Notes: generated from the letters alone by a model not told the origin. 64,000 bases of DNA from Acidimangrovimonas pyrenivorans (GCF_042643245.1 NZ_JBHRSK010000004.1:744001-808000), one strand, 5' to 3'. Positions 36,619 through 45,520 are shown, numbered from the stretch's first letter. Made by a program: numbers and translations.

Positions 36619-39351
36619 TCACCCGATGATGAGGTCGTTCACCAGCAGCGCGGGATCGGAGATCCCCGTCACCGTCAGCACATCGCCATTGCCGAAGTCG
36701 AGCACCACGCTGTTGCCATCGGCATGAGCATAGTTGGCGACGATCTGGCTCGCGCTCAGGGAGCCGGCCCAGAGGTCGCTGTGCAGCTTGGCCTGATCGA
36801 CATCGTCGACGAAATCGACGACGCGGTCCTGGCCATAGCCCTTGCCGAAAACGAAGCTGTCGACCCCGGCGCCGCCGGTCAGCACGTCACCGCCCTTGCC
36901 ACCGTCGAGCAGGTCCGCGCCACCGCCGCCGAACAGCTTGTCGGCGCCGGCCGCACCGAGGATCCTGTCCTGACCGTCGCCGCCGTTCACCGTATCGTTG
37001 CCGGCCCCGCCATTGAGCGTGTCGTTGCCGCCCCCGCCGAATACCTTGTCGAACCCGGCGCCGCCGACGATCCGATCGTTGCCGGCATTGCCGTTGAACA
37101 GGTCGGCGCCCGCGCCGCCGTTGATCGTGTCGTTGCCGCCGCCGGCAGTCACCGTGTCGGCGCCCGCCGCACCGCCCTGGGCATTGTCTTGGAACAGGTC
37201 GGCCCCGTTGCCCAGGAACGCCTTGTCCTTGCCGTTGCCACCGTTCACCGTATCGTTGCCGGCCCCGCCGTAAAGCGTATCGGCGCCGTCGCCGCCAAAC
37301 AGGGTGTCGTTGCCGCCGCCGCTGTTGAGCAGATCGTTCCCCTTCGCGCCCTTCAGGATATCGTCTCCGAGGTCCGACATGAACTGGTTGCCGGCACCGT
37401 TGCCGGTCAGTCTCGCGTCGAAATCGCCGATGACCGTGAAGCCTTCGGTGTGGATCTCATCCCGCCCGGTCGTGGTTTCGACCGCGCCGGCCGCGCCGGT
37501 CGCGGCGTTGTAGAACAGGGTGAAGGATTGCGGGGTGGCCTGGCTCAGGTCGGCGATGGTCATGTCCTGGCCCGCATCGCCGAAGATCGTGTCGCTGCCC
37601 CCGCCGCCGCCCAGGTGGAAGACGTCATTGCCGTCGCCGCCCCTGACGAGGTCGTCTCCGTTGCCGTCGCTGATATCGTCGGCGCCGTTGTTGCCCAGCA
37701 GGGTATCGTTGCCATCCGAGCCTTCGAGCCGATCGGCCCCGGCGCCGCCGACAAGCCTGTCGTTGCCGCCTTCGCCTCTGAAGCGGATGCCCCCCGCCAC
37801 CCCGGCTGCGGTCATGACATCGCCCTTGTCGGTGCCGCGCACTTCGTCGATGCCCGAAACCACGTCGGTATAGCCGAACGTGTCGACGATCGTCCCGGCC
37901 TTGAGATCGGCATGGATCGCGTTGCCCGGGCTGCCGTAATCCGTCTCGTAGCCGTAGTTGAGCGCATCCCAGCCGCCGCCGCCCCGGATCGTGTCCGCGC
38001 CCCCGAGGCCGGCAAAGCCCTCCCAGCGGTCGGCGTTCGATCCGCGAATGAGATCGCCATCCTGCGACCCTTCGAAATACTGGATATAGGTGAAATGGTC
38101 ATTCACCCGGCCGTCGCCGCTGACCGCGGTCCCGGTGCCGTTCGCCCCGACTTTCACGGTGACGCCCCCGACCCCGGACAGATCGCCATAGGAGATGTCC
38201 GTGCCTTCGTCGCTGGCATAGAGCCCGGCATGGCCGATAATCGTGTCGTGACCGAGGCCCGGCCGGATATAGTCGCCGTAGCCCTGAGAGGCGACGGTGC
38301 CGCCCGACGCGTCGATCCGGTCGTTGCCGTCGCCGCCCTCGAGATGATCGCGCCCGCCGCCGCCGACCAGCGTGTCATCGCCATTCCCGCCACGCAGCGT
38401 GTCGTCGCCGCCAAGCCCGACGAGCCGATCGTTGCCGTCCCGCGCCTCCAGCAGGTTGCCGGCCCCGTCGCCGATCAGCACGTCGTTGCCCGACCGGGTT
38501 CCGCGGATTTCCTCGACCCCGTAAAGATGGTGAGTGAAGGCATTCCCGTCCCAATTGCCGGTCGCCTTGTGCTGCGCCAGGTTGACGTTGAGATTGTCGA
38601 CGCCCGACCGGTCATAGCGCACCTGGTCCCAGCCGGCGCCGGCATGCAGCGTGTCATTGCCGCCACGCAGGATGAAGCGTTCACTGGCGTCGCTGCCAGT
38701 GATGTTGTCATTGAAATCGGTTGCGCGAATCTCGAGCCAGCCACCGGCCTGGCTCACGTTCAGCGTATCGGTATAGCCGAAGCCATCATTGGCGATCACG
38801 CCGGTCGCCAGATTGACGACCGCCCCCTGGTTCGCCTCGGAGAACCAGCCGTTCAGCAAGTCGATCCGGAGCCAAGATGACAGCGTTAGATTGTAGGTGT
38901 CAGCCCCGCCTCCGCCGTTGATGATGAGTGAAGTGCCCGAGCCTGCATTCACCGTGAAGGTATCGGCGGAAGTCGTTCCGAAGATGTTGAACCCGTCGGT
39001 CATGTCGCTCAGCACGTGGCTGACATCGACGATGGTGTCGGTGCCGCTGGCCTTCTGGACCGAGGCGGTATTGGCGGCGCCGTCGATCACCGCGGTGACG
39101 CCGGAACCCAGGTTCATGTAGGACAGCGTGTTCCATCCGTCCCCAGCCGAGACGGCGGAATAGACAATCGTGTCGTTGCCTTCCGACCCGCGGATCTGGT
39201 CGCCGCCACCGTAATCGGTCGCACCGGCATTCAGCCGATCGTTACCGCCGCCGCCGTCCAGCGTATCCCAGCCGCCAAGCCCTCGGATCGTATCGTCGCC
39301 CGCCGTTCCGAGCAGACTATCATTACCACTTGTTCCAATGATCAAGGCCAT
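36619..39351 (-). CDS. RTX-type calcium-binding repeat protein (type I secreted)
   Basis: A 910-residue protein made almost wholly of hemolysin-type GGxGxDxLx nonapeptides. They form several blocks (about residues 5-35, 280-355, 500-620 and 640-830, as in GGDDTLRGGNGDDTLVGGGG) separated by beta-rich linkers. These motifs fold into calcium-stabilised parallel beta rolls outside the cell. There is no N-terminal signal. The C-terminal end (GKGYGQDRVVDFVDD, then VLDFGNGDVLTVTGI) is the usual uncleaved type I secretion signal. The start at 39351 follows a G-rich ribosome site; the frame could be extended to 39468 but those residues do not fit. No catalytic domain was recognised and no ABC/HlyD/TolC exporter is nearby, so a structural, adhesive or S-layer-like role is possible. 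Confidence 0.92.
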   Translation of the reverse strand: MALIIGTSGNDSLLGTAGDDTIRGLGGWDTLDGGGGNDRLNAGATDYGGGDQIRGSEGNDTIVYSAVSAGDGWNTLSYMNLGSGVTAVIDGAANTASVQKASGTDTIVDVSHVLSDMTDGFNIFGTTSADTFTVNAGSGTSLIINGGGGADTYNLTLSSWLRIDLLNGWFSEANQGAVVNLATGVIANDGFGYTDTLNVSQAGGWLEIRATDFNDNITGSDASERFILRGGNDTLHAGAGWDQVRYDRSGVDNLNVNLAQHKATGNWDGNAFTHHLYGVEEIRGTRSGNDVLIGDGAGNLLEARDGNDRLVGLGGDDTLRGGNGDDTLVGGGGRDHLEGGDGNDRIDASGGTVASQGYGDYIRPGLGHDTIIGHAGLYASDEGTDISYGDLSGVGGVTVKVGANGTGTAVSGDGRVNDHFTYIQYFEGSQDGDLIRGSNADRWEGFAGLGGADTIRGGGGWDALNYGYETDYGSPGNAIHADLKAGTIVDTFGYTDVVSGIDEVRGTDKGDVMTAAGVAGGIRFRGEGGNDRLVGGAGADRLEGSDGNDTLLGNNGADDISDGNGDDLVRGGDGNDVFHLGGGGGSDTIFGDAGQDMTIADLSQATPQSFTLFYNAATGAAGAVETTTGRDEIHTEGFTVIGDFDARLTGNGAGNQFMSDLGDDILKGAKGNDLLNSGGGNDTLFGGDGADTLYGGAGNDTVNGGNGKDKAFLGNGADLFQDNAQGGAAGADTVTAGGGNDTINGGAGADLFNGNAGNDRIVGGAGFDKVFGGGGNDTLNGGAGNDTVNGGDGQDRILGAAGADKLFGGGGADLLDGGKGGDVLTGGAGVDSFVFGKGYGQDRVVDFVDDVDQAKLHSDLWAGSLSASQIVANYAHADGNSVVLDFGNGDVLTVTGISDPALLVNDLIIG

Positions 39352-39403
39352 CGCAATGCCCCCCAATAGCCAACGGAAAAGTAGATTTATGTAAATTAGA
39401 TTC

Positions 39404-39432
39404 ACGATATGGTGTGTATTGCGGGCAGTCAA
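39404..39432 (-). promoter_or_regulatory. candidate promoter of the RTX gene
   Basis: Reading leftward, TTGACT (39432-39427), a 17-base spacer and TATCGT (39409-39404) resemble a sigma-70 promoter. It lies in a strikingly AT-rich island (39375-39420) unlike its GC-rich surroundings and about 50 bases before the RTX start. Confidence 0.4.
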
Positions 39433-39804
39433 CGGGGCTCTTCCGGGCCAATGCCGTTGATGATTCACATCATGGAATCAAAGCGATAGACTGGCATCAT
39501 GGGCATTCCCGCCCCTCCGACCGACAAGACGAGGAACAGGCAGAGGGACGACGAAGCGGTCGTTCGCGACATCGACCTCGAACGCCCCCCCAGTGGCTCG
39601 ACGTCACATTCGTCCATCGCTCTGACCTGCCCTCCTTCGCCCCTTCCCGGCCTGCGCTTCGGTTCGCCCGGCACTTCGGAGTCCAACAAGGCACAGTCGG
39701 AAACGGCCGCTCTTTGCCGTGAAGATCTCAGCCCCGTGGCGCCCCCGGCGAAACGCAGGGGCCGTGGCAGGAGGGGGCTCGGACTGTCTCGCTAGTCGGT
39801 TACG
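39433..39804. other. gap between the RTX gene and the secreted-protein gene
   Basis: About 370 bases with no convincing gene; short frames on both strands are Arg/Pro/Ser-rich shadows. It contains an inverted repeat ATGATTCACATCAT (39460-39473), which could be a regulatory site for the RTX promoter. At its right end is a 13-base tandem duplication that includes the stop codon of the next gene (39789-39814). Confidence 0.45.
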
Positions 39805-39814
39805 CTAGTCGGTT
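39789..39814. repeat. 13-base tandem duplication across a stop codon
   Basis: CGCTAGTCGGTTA is followed directly by CGCTAGTCGGTTT. Each copy contains CTAGTC, so on the minus strand the end of the 342-residue gene (Asp, TAG) is repeated. It does not change the encoded protein because the first stop is used. Confidence 0.6.
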
Positions 39815-40833
39815 TCGGGGGGCTGCAGGCAGCGGTAATAGGCTGCCCGCGTCAACTGGGCATCGCCACAGCGCCGGAAGGCTTCGAGATCGCCCAGATA
39901 GCTGTAGTTGACATAGGGATTGACGAGATACCGGCCCTCCTGGCTGCGGAAATTGCCGAACCGGTCGATCTCGCCCTCGAGATCGGGATGAACGGCGAGG
40001 ATCGCGTCCTTCAGCATGTCGCCTTTCAGGAAGTTGTCCGGCAGCTGATCGAACGGGCCGTCGAAATAGTTGTTGTTCTCGACGTTGTCGGCATAGACGC
40101 CGATGAGGATCTTGCGGTCGAGGTAACGGTCCCGGTAGAAGGCGAAGCCGGTGCGCATGCCGACCAGGATCGACGGGTCGCCGTCGCTATAGGCAAGCAG
40201 GTCCTCGGCCTTGGGTCCGGCCTCGTTGAGGACGAACATGAACCGCCTGTCCCGCTTGTGAAACAGCAGGTAGAACTGCAGGCCGGATTCGTCGAAAACG
40301 GGCCCCAGGTATTCCTCGCCCTCCCCGATCTGCCCCGGCGGCGGCTGGACATCGCCCAGATCGTTGAGGGCGAACAGCGTGCTCTTGCCGTTGAAGGTCA
40401 CCCGGTAAAGCAGGGCCGCGACCTTCTCAACCGTGACGCCATCGGCCCGCGAGAGCGGCCGGTACCGGGTGAGAACCTCGCCATTCCAGCTCTCCAGCTT
40501 GTTGAAATAGGCGAAATGCAGAATGCCGGCGTCGCGGTCCTTGACGTCCAGCCGCATGTTGCCGGCATAGGTCAGCCCGCCATAGCCGAAGGTGAAATAG
40601 AAGTAGTTCTCCGTCGGGTAGACCCGGACCCGGTCCGGCAGCGACGCGAAGACATGGCCGAAGACGCCCATGATGTCGTCAATGGCGAAGCTGGGTTCGG
40701 CGCTGACGGATTCGACGTAGTCCTGGTTGCAGACAACGCCGTTCGTGCAGGCCGTGGCGGCCGCGGCTGTCGTGGAGAAAAGCAGGACGATACCAGCCAG
40801 AGCGGGCAGTATCGTGGTGAGGGTTCTGTTCAT
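39805..40833 (-). CDS. secreted protein of unknown function
   Basis: I do not recognise this 342-residue protein. It has a signal peptide (MNRTLTTILPALAGIVLLFS, cut near AAA). A mature chain follows with two Cys near the start (ACTNGVVC) and two near the end (RRCGDA, YYRCLQ), likely forming disulfides in the periplasm or outside. The middle is rich in aromatic beta-strand-like stretches (YFYFTFGYGGLTY, FHKRDRRFMFVLN), suggesting a beta-propeller or sandwich fold. The start is the ATG at 40833 (GGAAGAA just upstream; the frame begins at a TTG three codons earlier). It lies 105 bases after the His-rich repeat protein gene and may be co-transcribed with it. Confidence 0.8.
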   Translation of the reverse strand: MNRTLTTILPALAGIVLLFSTTAAAATACTNGVVCNQDYVESVSAEPSFAIDDIMGVFGHVFASLPDRVRVYPTENYFYFTFGYGGLTYAGNMRLDVKDRDAGILHFAYFNKLESWNGEVLTRYRPLSRADGVTVEKVAALLYRVTFNGKSTLFALNDLGDVQPPPGQIGEGEEYLGPVFDESGLQFYLLFHKRDRRFMFVLNEAGPKAEDLLAYSDGDPSILVGMRTGFAFYRDRYLDRKILIGVYADNVENNNYFDGPFDQLPDNFLKGDMLKDAILAVHPDLEGEIDRFGNFRSQEGRYLVNPYVNYSYLGDLEAFRRCGDAQLTRAAYYRCLQPPETD

Positions 40834-40938
40834 TTCTTCCAAGGCCTTTCAACCTGGCGATCACTGGTTCCTGTTGCGGCAGCGCCACCGCGTCTCCTGC
40901 GCCCCTGCGCCTTGCCACCCGTGCAAGGCAAAGCGGCC

Positions 40939-43900
40939 CTACTTGCTCTTCTCCACATCTATCCGGCTCGTTCGCGGGTCGTGCTGCGCCGATTGGTAGA
41001 TACGGTGGAAGGTCGACAGCGCGGTGCTGTGCACCTGGCGCTCGCGGGTGGTGCGGGAATCGTGCTGCGCCGACTGGTGGCTGCGGTGGAAGGTCGACAG
41101 CGCGGTATTGTGCACATCGCGCTCGCGGCTGGTGCGCGGGTCGTGCTGCGCCGACTGGTGGCTGCGGTGGAAGGTCGACAGCGCGGTATTGTGCACATCG
41201 CGCTCGCGGCTGGTGCGCGGGTCGTGCTGCGCCGACTGATGGCTGCGATGGAAGGCCGACAGCGCGGTGCCGTGCACCTGGTGCTCGCGGGTCGTGCGCG
41301 GGTCGTGCTGCGCCGACTGGTGGCTGCGATGGAAGGCCGACAGCGCGGTGCCGTGCACCTGGCGCTCGCGGGTCGTGCGCGGGTCGTGCTGCGCCGACTG
41401 GTGGCTGCGATGGAAGGCCGACAGCGCGGTGCCGTGCACCTGGTGCTCGCGGGTCGTGCGCGGGTCGTGCTGCGCCGACTGGTGGCTGCGATGGAAGGCC
41501 GACAGCGCGGTGCCGTGCACCTGGCGCTCGCGGGTCGTGCGCGGGTCGTGCTGCGCCGACTGGTGGCTGCGATGGAAGGCCGACAGCGCGGTGCCGTGCA
41601 CCTGGTGCTCGCGGGTCGTGCGCGGGTCGTGCTGCGCCGACTGGTGGCTGCGATGGAAGGCCGACAGCGCGGTGCTGTGCACCTGGCGCTCGCGCGTGGT
41701 GCGCGGATCGTGCTGCGCCGAGCGGTGGCTGCGGTGGAAGGCCGACAGCGCGGTGCTGTGCACCTGGCGCTCGCGCGTCGTGCGCGGATCGTGCTGCGCC
41801 GAGCGGTGGCTGCGGTGGAAGGCCGACAGCGCGGTGCGGTGATCCGGAATGCGCAAGCTGGTCACCGTGTTATGCAGTCCCGAGCCCAGGGTGCGGTGGA
41901 AGATCGAGAGCGCCGTGCTGTGGCTTTGCCACCGCCGGGTGGTGCGCGGGTCGTGGCGCGAGGAGGTCCAGCTGCGGTGGAACAGCGACAGCGTCGTGCG
42001 GTGCAAGGAAATCGATCGCGTGGTCACCCCGTCATGCATCGACGAGCGATAGCGCAGGTGGAACGAGGAAATTGCCGGGTTGTGCAGCGTGACCGGGCCG
42101 CTGGTGCGCGCATCATGCATCGCCGAGACGTAGCGGCGGTGGAAGGCGGAAAGCTGGGTCAGATGCGCGGGCGGCGGCGGGATGTCGATATCCGCATAGG
42201 CGCAGCTGCGGTTGTTGGACTGGACCGCGTCGCCGCCGCGCAGCCCATCGGGGCCGAACAGCGCGCTCAGCAGCGCGTCGGAGACTTCGCCGCTCTCCGA
42301 CAGGCCGAGGCTGCGCTCCGCGGCGCGGATCGCGGCACGGGTGCGCGGCCCCATGATGCCATCTGCCAGCCCCGGGTCGAAACCGCGAGTGGCGAGTTCA
42401 AGCTGGACCACCCGCAACGGGTCGCGCCCGCCCCGGCCGAGCCAGCCAAGCTCGACGCAATTGCGCACCCGGGTCGTGGCGATGTTGCCGGGGGCCAGGA
42501 ACTCGACATCGAGCATCAGTTGCGCGCCGGGAGCGAGCGGCGCGCCCACGCTGTAGCAGACGACGTGCGAGGTGCCGCCGGCGCAGCGCCACCGGCCGTG
42601 GGCGGCGGCGCGGTAGCGCAGGGCGCCGGTGACGTCGTCGGACAGGACGATCGGGCCGGCATAGGGCGTCGAGCCGGTATTCGTCACGGCGATCCGGAAA
42701 CGGCACAGCTGATTGGGACCGCAGCCGGCAAGCACGCTCTTGGCAACGCCCAGATCCGGCACCGTCGTGCTGGCGGCGGGCTCGCCGGTCGCGGCTTGGT
42801 AGATCTCGACATCGCCGACCTGACCGGCGGCGAGCGGCGCCGTCGTCCGGCCGAGGCCGATCATGTAGGAGGCATCGGGCCCCACGGAGGCCGGTCCCGG
42901 GCCGGAAACCGTCGGCGGGGCAAGGGCATCCGGGGTGATCACGGCCACCACGGCGGCCAGCGGCGCGCCTTGGAGTCCGGTGGTCGGGCGCGGATCGCTG
43001 CCGGTGCCGCCGCGGAGGGGACAGGGCGCCCCCGTCGAGCAGAGCGCATCGCCGGTCATCCACACGACCGTCTCCGGCGCGTCCTGGTCGAGCTGGCCGG
43101 CGGCGGAATAGCCGAAGCCGAGGGCGACGCCGCCGGCCGCGCCGGCGCGGAGATAGGGCGGCCCGAGCGCGCCGCGGGCGTCATAGCCGACGTCGAGCCG
43201 TCCCTGCGCGGCCCACATCCCGTCCTCGCCGCGCGCGAAAGCCAGCACCCGCGCGCCTCGCGGGGACGTGGCGGCTCCCGCGCCCGGCTGCGCGGCGCCC
43301 CTGAGCCCGCCACGCTCGGCGACAAACATCACGTCGTCCTGCGAAAAGGCGATGTCGGTGACCGGATGGCTGGCCCCGTGCGCTTGCCTGTCCTGCGGCA
43401 TCACGAAGAACGGCGGCAGGTCGAATTCCCGCCGCACGCTCTGCAGATCGAAGCTGCCCGCCTCGTCGAGGCCAACCGACCAGATCGAGTTCTGCGCATC
43501 CTCGGTGGCCGGGTCCCATTGCGGGTTTCCGAAGCCCTGCGCGCCCCAGACGGCGTAGTAGAGCCGCACCTCTCCGGTTTCCGCATCCGTCTGCACGCCG
43601 AGCCCGTAGACCCGGCGGCGGAAGTCGGCGATGTTCCAGCAGGCGGGCTGGGCGTTGAACCGCGCCGCCGCCTGACCGGCGGGCCCGGTTCCGCAATCGG
43701 CGATCCGCGCGGCGCTGGCGGGATCGAAGGGAACCACCTCTCCGACCCGGTACTGCGCCGAGGCGCTGTCGAGGTAATAGGCCCGGCCGTCGACGCCGTG
43801 GTCGAAGTGATCGAGCACCGTGCCGCTCGCCGCGTCGATGCGGTAGATCATGCCGTTTTCGAGATCGGAGACGAAGAGCTGGTCGTTGCTGGCGTCGAAG

Positions 43901-44574
43901 GCGATATTGCCAAGCCCGACGCCGCTGTTGGGCCGGCCGTCGAGGGCCAGAGCTGCGAATGGCTCGGGCCGGTAGCCATTGGCCGCGCGCAGCCGGTAGA
44001 CGGTTCCCGGCCCGCCGCCGCGGCCCCACATCCCGGCCATCCAGCCGCTGTTGTCGGGCGCCCGATAGAGCCCGAAGGCCGAACTGGCGGCAAGGTAGAT
44101 CGTGGGCGGGCGGGCCCCGTCGATGGCGATGCCGAAGACCTGGCCGCTTTCGCGCGCCGTCACGTCGAGCGTGAGCGGCACGTCGTCCCACCGGCTGCCA
44201 TTGGCGGCAAAGCCCGGGGACGACAGGTCGAGCACCCGCAGCACCTGCCCCTCCGGATCGAGGACGGGCGCGCCGGAGGCCGGGTCGCGCTTGACGCCGG
44301 AAAAGCTCGTTACCACGGCGGCACCCTCCGGAACGTCGCCCTGCTCGGCCATTGCCCCGTCGCCGAAACCGATCAGCGCAGAGGCAAAGGCGGCAGCGGA
44401 CACCGCGGCAGGCAGGCGCCGCGGCCGCCCGGGGGCCGCGCAGGGCCGGCTGCAGGAAATGGACAAGAGAACGCGGGACCAAACCGTCCCCAAGCGACTA
44501 AAATCAATCAATACGATCGCCTCCTCGACCGTCCTAATGTCTGCAAGTCTGCGCCGCTTTGGGTTTCTTTTCAA
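40939..44574 (-). CDS. exported multidomain protein with fifteen His-rich 27-residue repeats
   Basis: A 1211-residue protein I cannot name. Layout: a long basic amino arm, then a signal-like segment (LPAAVSAAAFASALIGFG, cut near AMA, about residue 76). A beta-propeller-like region follows to about 600 (LGNIAFDASNDQLFVSDLENG is typical NHL/SMP-30 style), then a DUF11-like bacterial surface domain about 604-695 (NTGSTPYAGPIVLSDDVTG). A peptidoglycan-binding_1 domain lies at about 712-778 (FDPGLADGIMGPRTRAAIRAAE), and repeats of 27 residues run from about 803 to 1207. The repeat core is HxTALSxFHRSHxSAQHDP. Four diverged copies precede eleven nearly identical ones. The start is uncertain because the only ATG is 44574. 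A cell-wall-anchored surface or metal-binding protein is a guess from the domain order. Confidence 0.82.
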   Translation of the reverse strand: MKRNPKRRRLADIRTVEEAIVLIDFSRLGTVWSRVLLSISCSRPCAAPGRPRRLPAAVSAAAFASALIGFGDGAMAEQGDVPEGAAVVTSFSGVKRDPASGAPVLDPEGQVLRVLDLSSPGFAANGSRWDDVPLTLDVTARESGQVFGIAIDGARPPTIYLAASSAFGLYRAPDNSGWMAGMWGRGGGPGTVYRLRAANGYRPEPFAALALDGRPNSGVGLGNIAFDASNDQLFVSDLENGMIYRIDAASGTVLDHFDHGVDGRAYYLDSASAQYRVGEVVPFDPASAARIADCGTGPAGQAAARFNAQPACWNIADFRRRVYGLGVQTDAETGEVRLYYAVWGAQGFGNPQWDPATEDAQNSIWSVGLDEAGSFDLQSVRREFDLPPFFVMPQDRQAHGASHPVTDIAFSQDDVMFVAERGGLRGAAQPGAGAATSPRGARVLAFARGEDGMWAAQGRLDVGYDARGALGPPYLRAGAAGGVALGFGYSAAGQLDQDAPETVVWMTGDALCSTGAPCPLRGGTGSDPRPTTGLQGAPLAAVVAVITPDALAPPTVSGPGPASVGPDASYMIGLGRTTAPLAAGQVGDVEIYQAATGEPAASTTVPDLGVAKSVLAGCGPNQLCRFRIAVTNTGSTPYAGPIVLSDDVTGALRYRAAAHGRWRCAGGTSHVVCYSVGAPLAPGAQLMLDVEFLAPGNIATTRVRNCVELGWLGRGGRDPLRVVQLELATRGFDPGLADGIMGPRTRAAIRAAERSLGLSESGEVSDALLSALFGPDGLRGGDAVQSNNRSCAYADIDIPPPPAHLTQLSAFHRRYVSAMHDARTSGPVTLHNPAISSFHLRYRSSMHDGVTTRSISLHRTTLSLFHRSWTSSRHDPRTTRRWQSHSTALSIFHRTLGSGLHNTVTSLRIPDHRTALSAFHRSHRSAQHDPRTTRERQVHSTALSAFHRSHRSAQHDPRTTRERQVHSTALSAFHRSHQSAQHDPRTTREHQVHGTALSAFHRSHQSAQHDPRTTRERQVHGTALSAFHRSHQSAQHDPRTTREHQVHGTALSAFHRSHQSAQHDPRTTRERQVHGTALSAFHRSHQSAQHDPRTTREHQVHGTALSAFHRSHQSAQHDPRTSRERDVHNTALSTFHRSHQSAQHDPRTSRERDVHNTALSTFHRSHQSAQHDSRTTRERQVHSTALSTFHRIYQSAQHDPRTSRIDVEKSK
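40954..42168 (-). repeat. array of fifteen 81-base coding repeats
   Basis: The array encodes the C-terminal repeats of the 1211-residue protein. The period is 81 bases: identical words such as the one ending at 41280 recur at 41361. The eleven copies at about 40954-41845 are almost identical. Five central copies alternate two variants (RERQ and REHQ ends), giving a 162-base higher-order period. The four copies at 41846-42168 have diverged to roughly a half-conserved core. Because the period is a multiple of three, copy-number change keeps the frame. Confidence 0.9.
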
Positions 44575-44789
44575 CTGGCGCAGCCCGGGCGTGACATTCC
44601 CCCCGCTGAACCGCTTGTCGGGTTGGACGATTCAGCCAGACGGAATTCCTCGCATCCGGAGCATGGCCTCGCCGGCCCGGCGATCACGGGAGGCCGGATC
44701 GCCGCGGACCCGTTTCATGCCTCCCATGCCGCAACCGGCCTGTCGGGGGAAACGCCCCGGGCGTTCAAGGCCAGGGCGGCTCTTGCGGC

Positions 44790-45419
44790 TCAGCCGAAGT
44801 GCCCGGGAAAGGCGAGCGCCAGATAGGACAGCACCTGTCCGTGGGCCGCTTCACGGCTGAACTTGGCCGGATACATCAGGATGTTGAGCCACAATCCGTC
44901 GAACAGCCCCTCCAGGGTCAGGGCGACGCCTTCGCCGGAGAGACCGGGATAGCCGCCCTCGCCGATGATCTGCCGGCACAGCTCGGCGCAGACCTCCTGA
45001 CGCTCCATGTCGATCTCGGAGGTGATCGCGCGATAGGACTTGCGGTGCCTCGCCTCGCCGAAGAAGGCGAACCAGACCGACAGCTTCTTGCGGTTGCAGA
45101 TGCGCGGGTGGAACTGGGCGTCGATCAGGGCCCGCAGCTTGTCGGCCGGGCCCAGATCGGGCCGCGTCAGCGCCGCCAGCCACAACGTCCGATGTTCCTC
45201 GGCCAGGAATTTCAGGGTTTCCGAGAGCAGCGCCTCCTTGCTCTTGAAGTGGAAGTTGACCAGCCCGAGCGACAGCCCCGCCTCCCTGGTGACGGCGGTC
45301 AGGGTGGTGCCCGAGATGCCGTGCTTGCTGATCGAGCTGACGGTCGCGTCGATCAACTGGCGGCGTCGGGTTTCCGGCGGCGCGGTGCGGGGTTTCTTGC
45401 CGGTCTCTGTGTCGTCCAT
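44790..45419 (-). CDS. TetR family regulator, BetI-like
   Basis: A 209-residue TetR-type repressor: PPETRRRQLIDATVSSISKHG near 14-34, the recognition helix region TLTAVTREAGLSLGLVNFHFKSKEALLSETL near 37-67, and a ligand domain with VWFAFFGEARHRKSYRAI near 115 as in BetI, the choline-responsive repressor. The start is placed at 45419. In-frame ATGs at 45431 and 45446 lie within the perfect palindrome 45430-45447, which is more likely an operator. It is divergent from a dimethylglycine/sarcosine dehydrogenase-type gene rather than betAB, so the effector may be another methylated amine. Confidence 0.87.
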   Translation of the reverse strand: MDDTETGKKPRTAPPETRRRQLIDATVSSISKHGISGTTLTAVTREAGLSLGLVNFHFKSKEALLSETLKFLAEEHRTLWLAALTRPDLGPADKLRALIDAQFHPRICNRKKLSVWFAFFGEARHRKSYRAITSEIDMERQEVCAELCRQIIGEGGYPGLSGEGVALTLEGLFDGLWLNILMYPAKFSREAAHGQVLSYLALAFPGHFG

Positions 45420-45429
45420 CAATCCATCC

Positions 45430-45447
45430 ATTGAATGGTCATTCAAT
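45430..45447. promoter_or_regulatory. perfect 18-base palindrome, candidate BetI-like operator
   Basis: ATTGAATGGTCATTCAAT is a perfect inverted repeat (eight-base arms around GT) between the TetR/BetI-like gene and the divergent oxidoreductase gene. It resembles, in its ATTGA...TCAAT ends, the boxes recognised by BetI repressors. Position and symmetry make it the best-supported operator of the window. Confidence 0.7.
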
Positions 45448-45520
45448 CAATTTCTTGATTTCCGGCCCGCGTCAATCCAACAATTTGATCAAATCGCGAA
45501 TCCCTCAGCCGGAGCCGACC

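Noticed and set aside
36724..38880. A 718-codon plus-strand open frame opposite the RTX gene
   Set aside because: It mirrors the GGxGxD repeats (runs of Val/Ala/Pro/Asp) and has no start context or known domain; the minus-strand RTX protein explains the region.
40954..42168. The regular 81-base repeats as a CRISPR array
   Set aside because: Units are contiguous with no unique spacers, the period is a multiple of three, they lie in frame inside a coding sequence, and no cas genes are present.
39988..44826. A very long plus-strand open frame (about 1600 codons) opposite the repeat protein and its neighbour
   Set aside because: It spans two minus-strand genes with good starts and signal peptides. 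Its product is a low-complexity Arg/Ala/Val/Gly chain, and it is open only because GC-rich DNA and the 81-base in-frame repeat lack stops in this phase. An antisense shadow.
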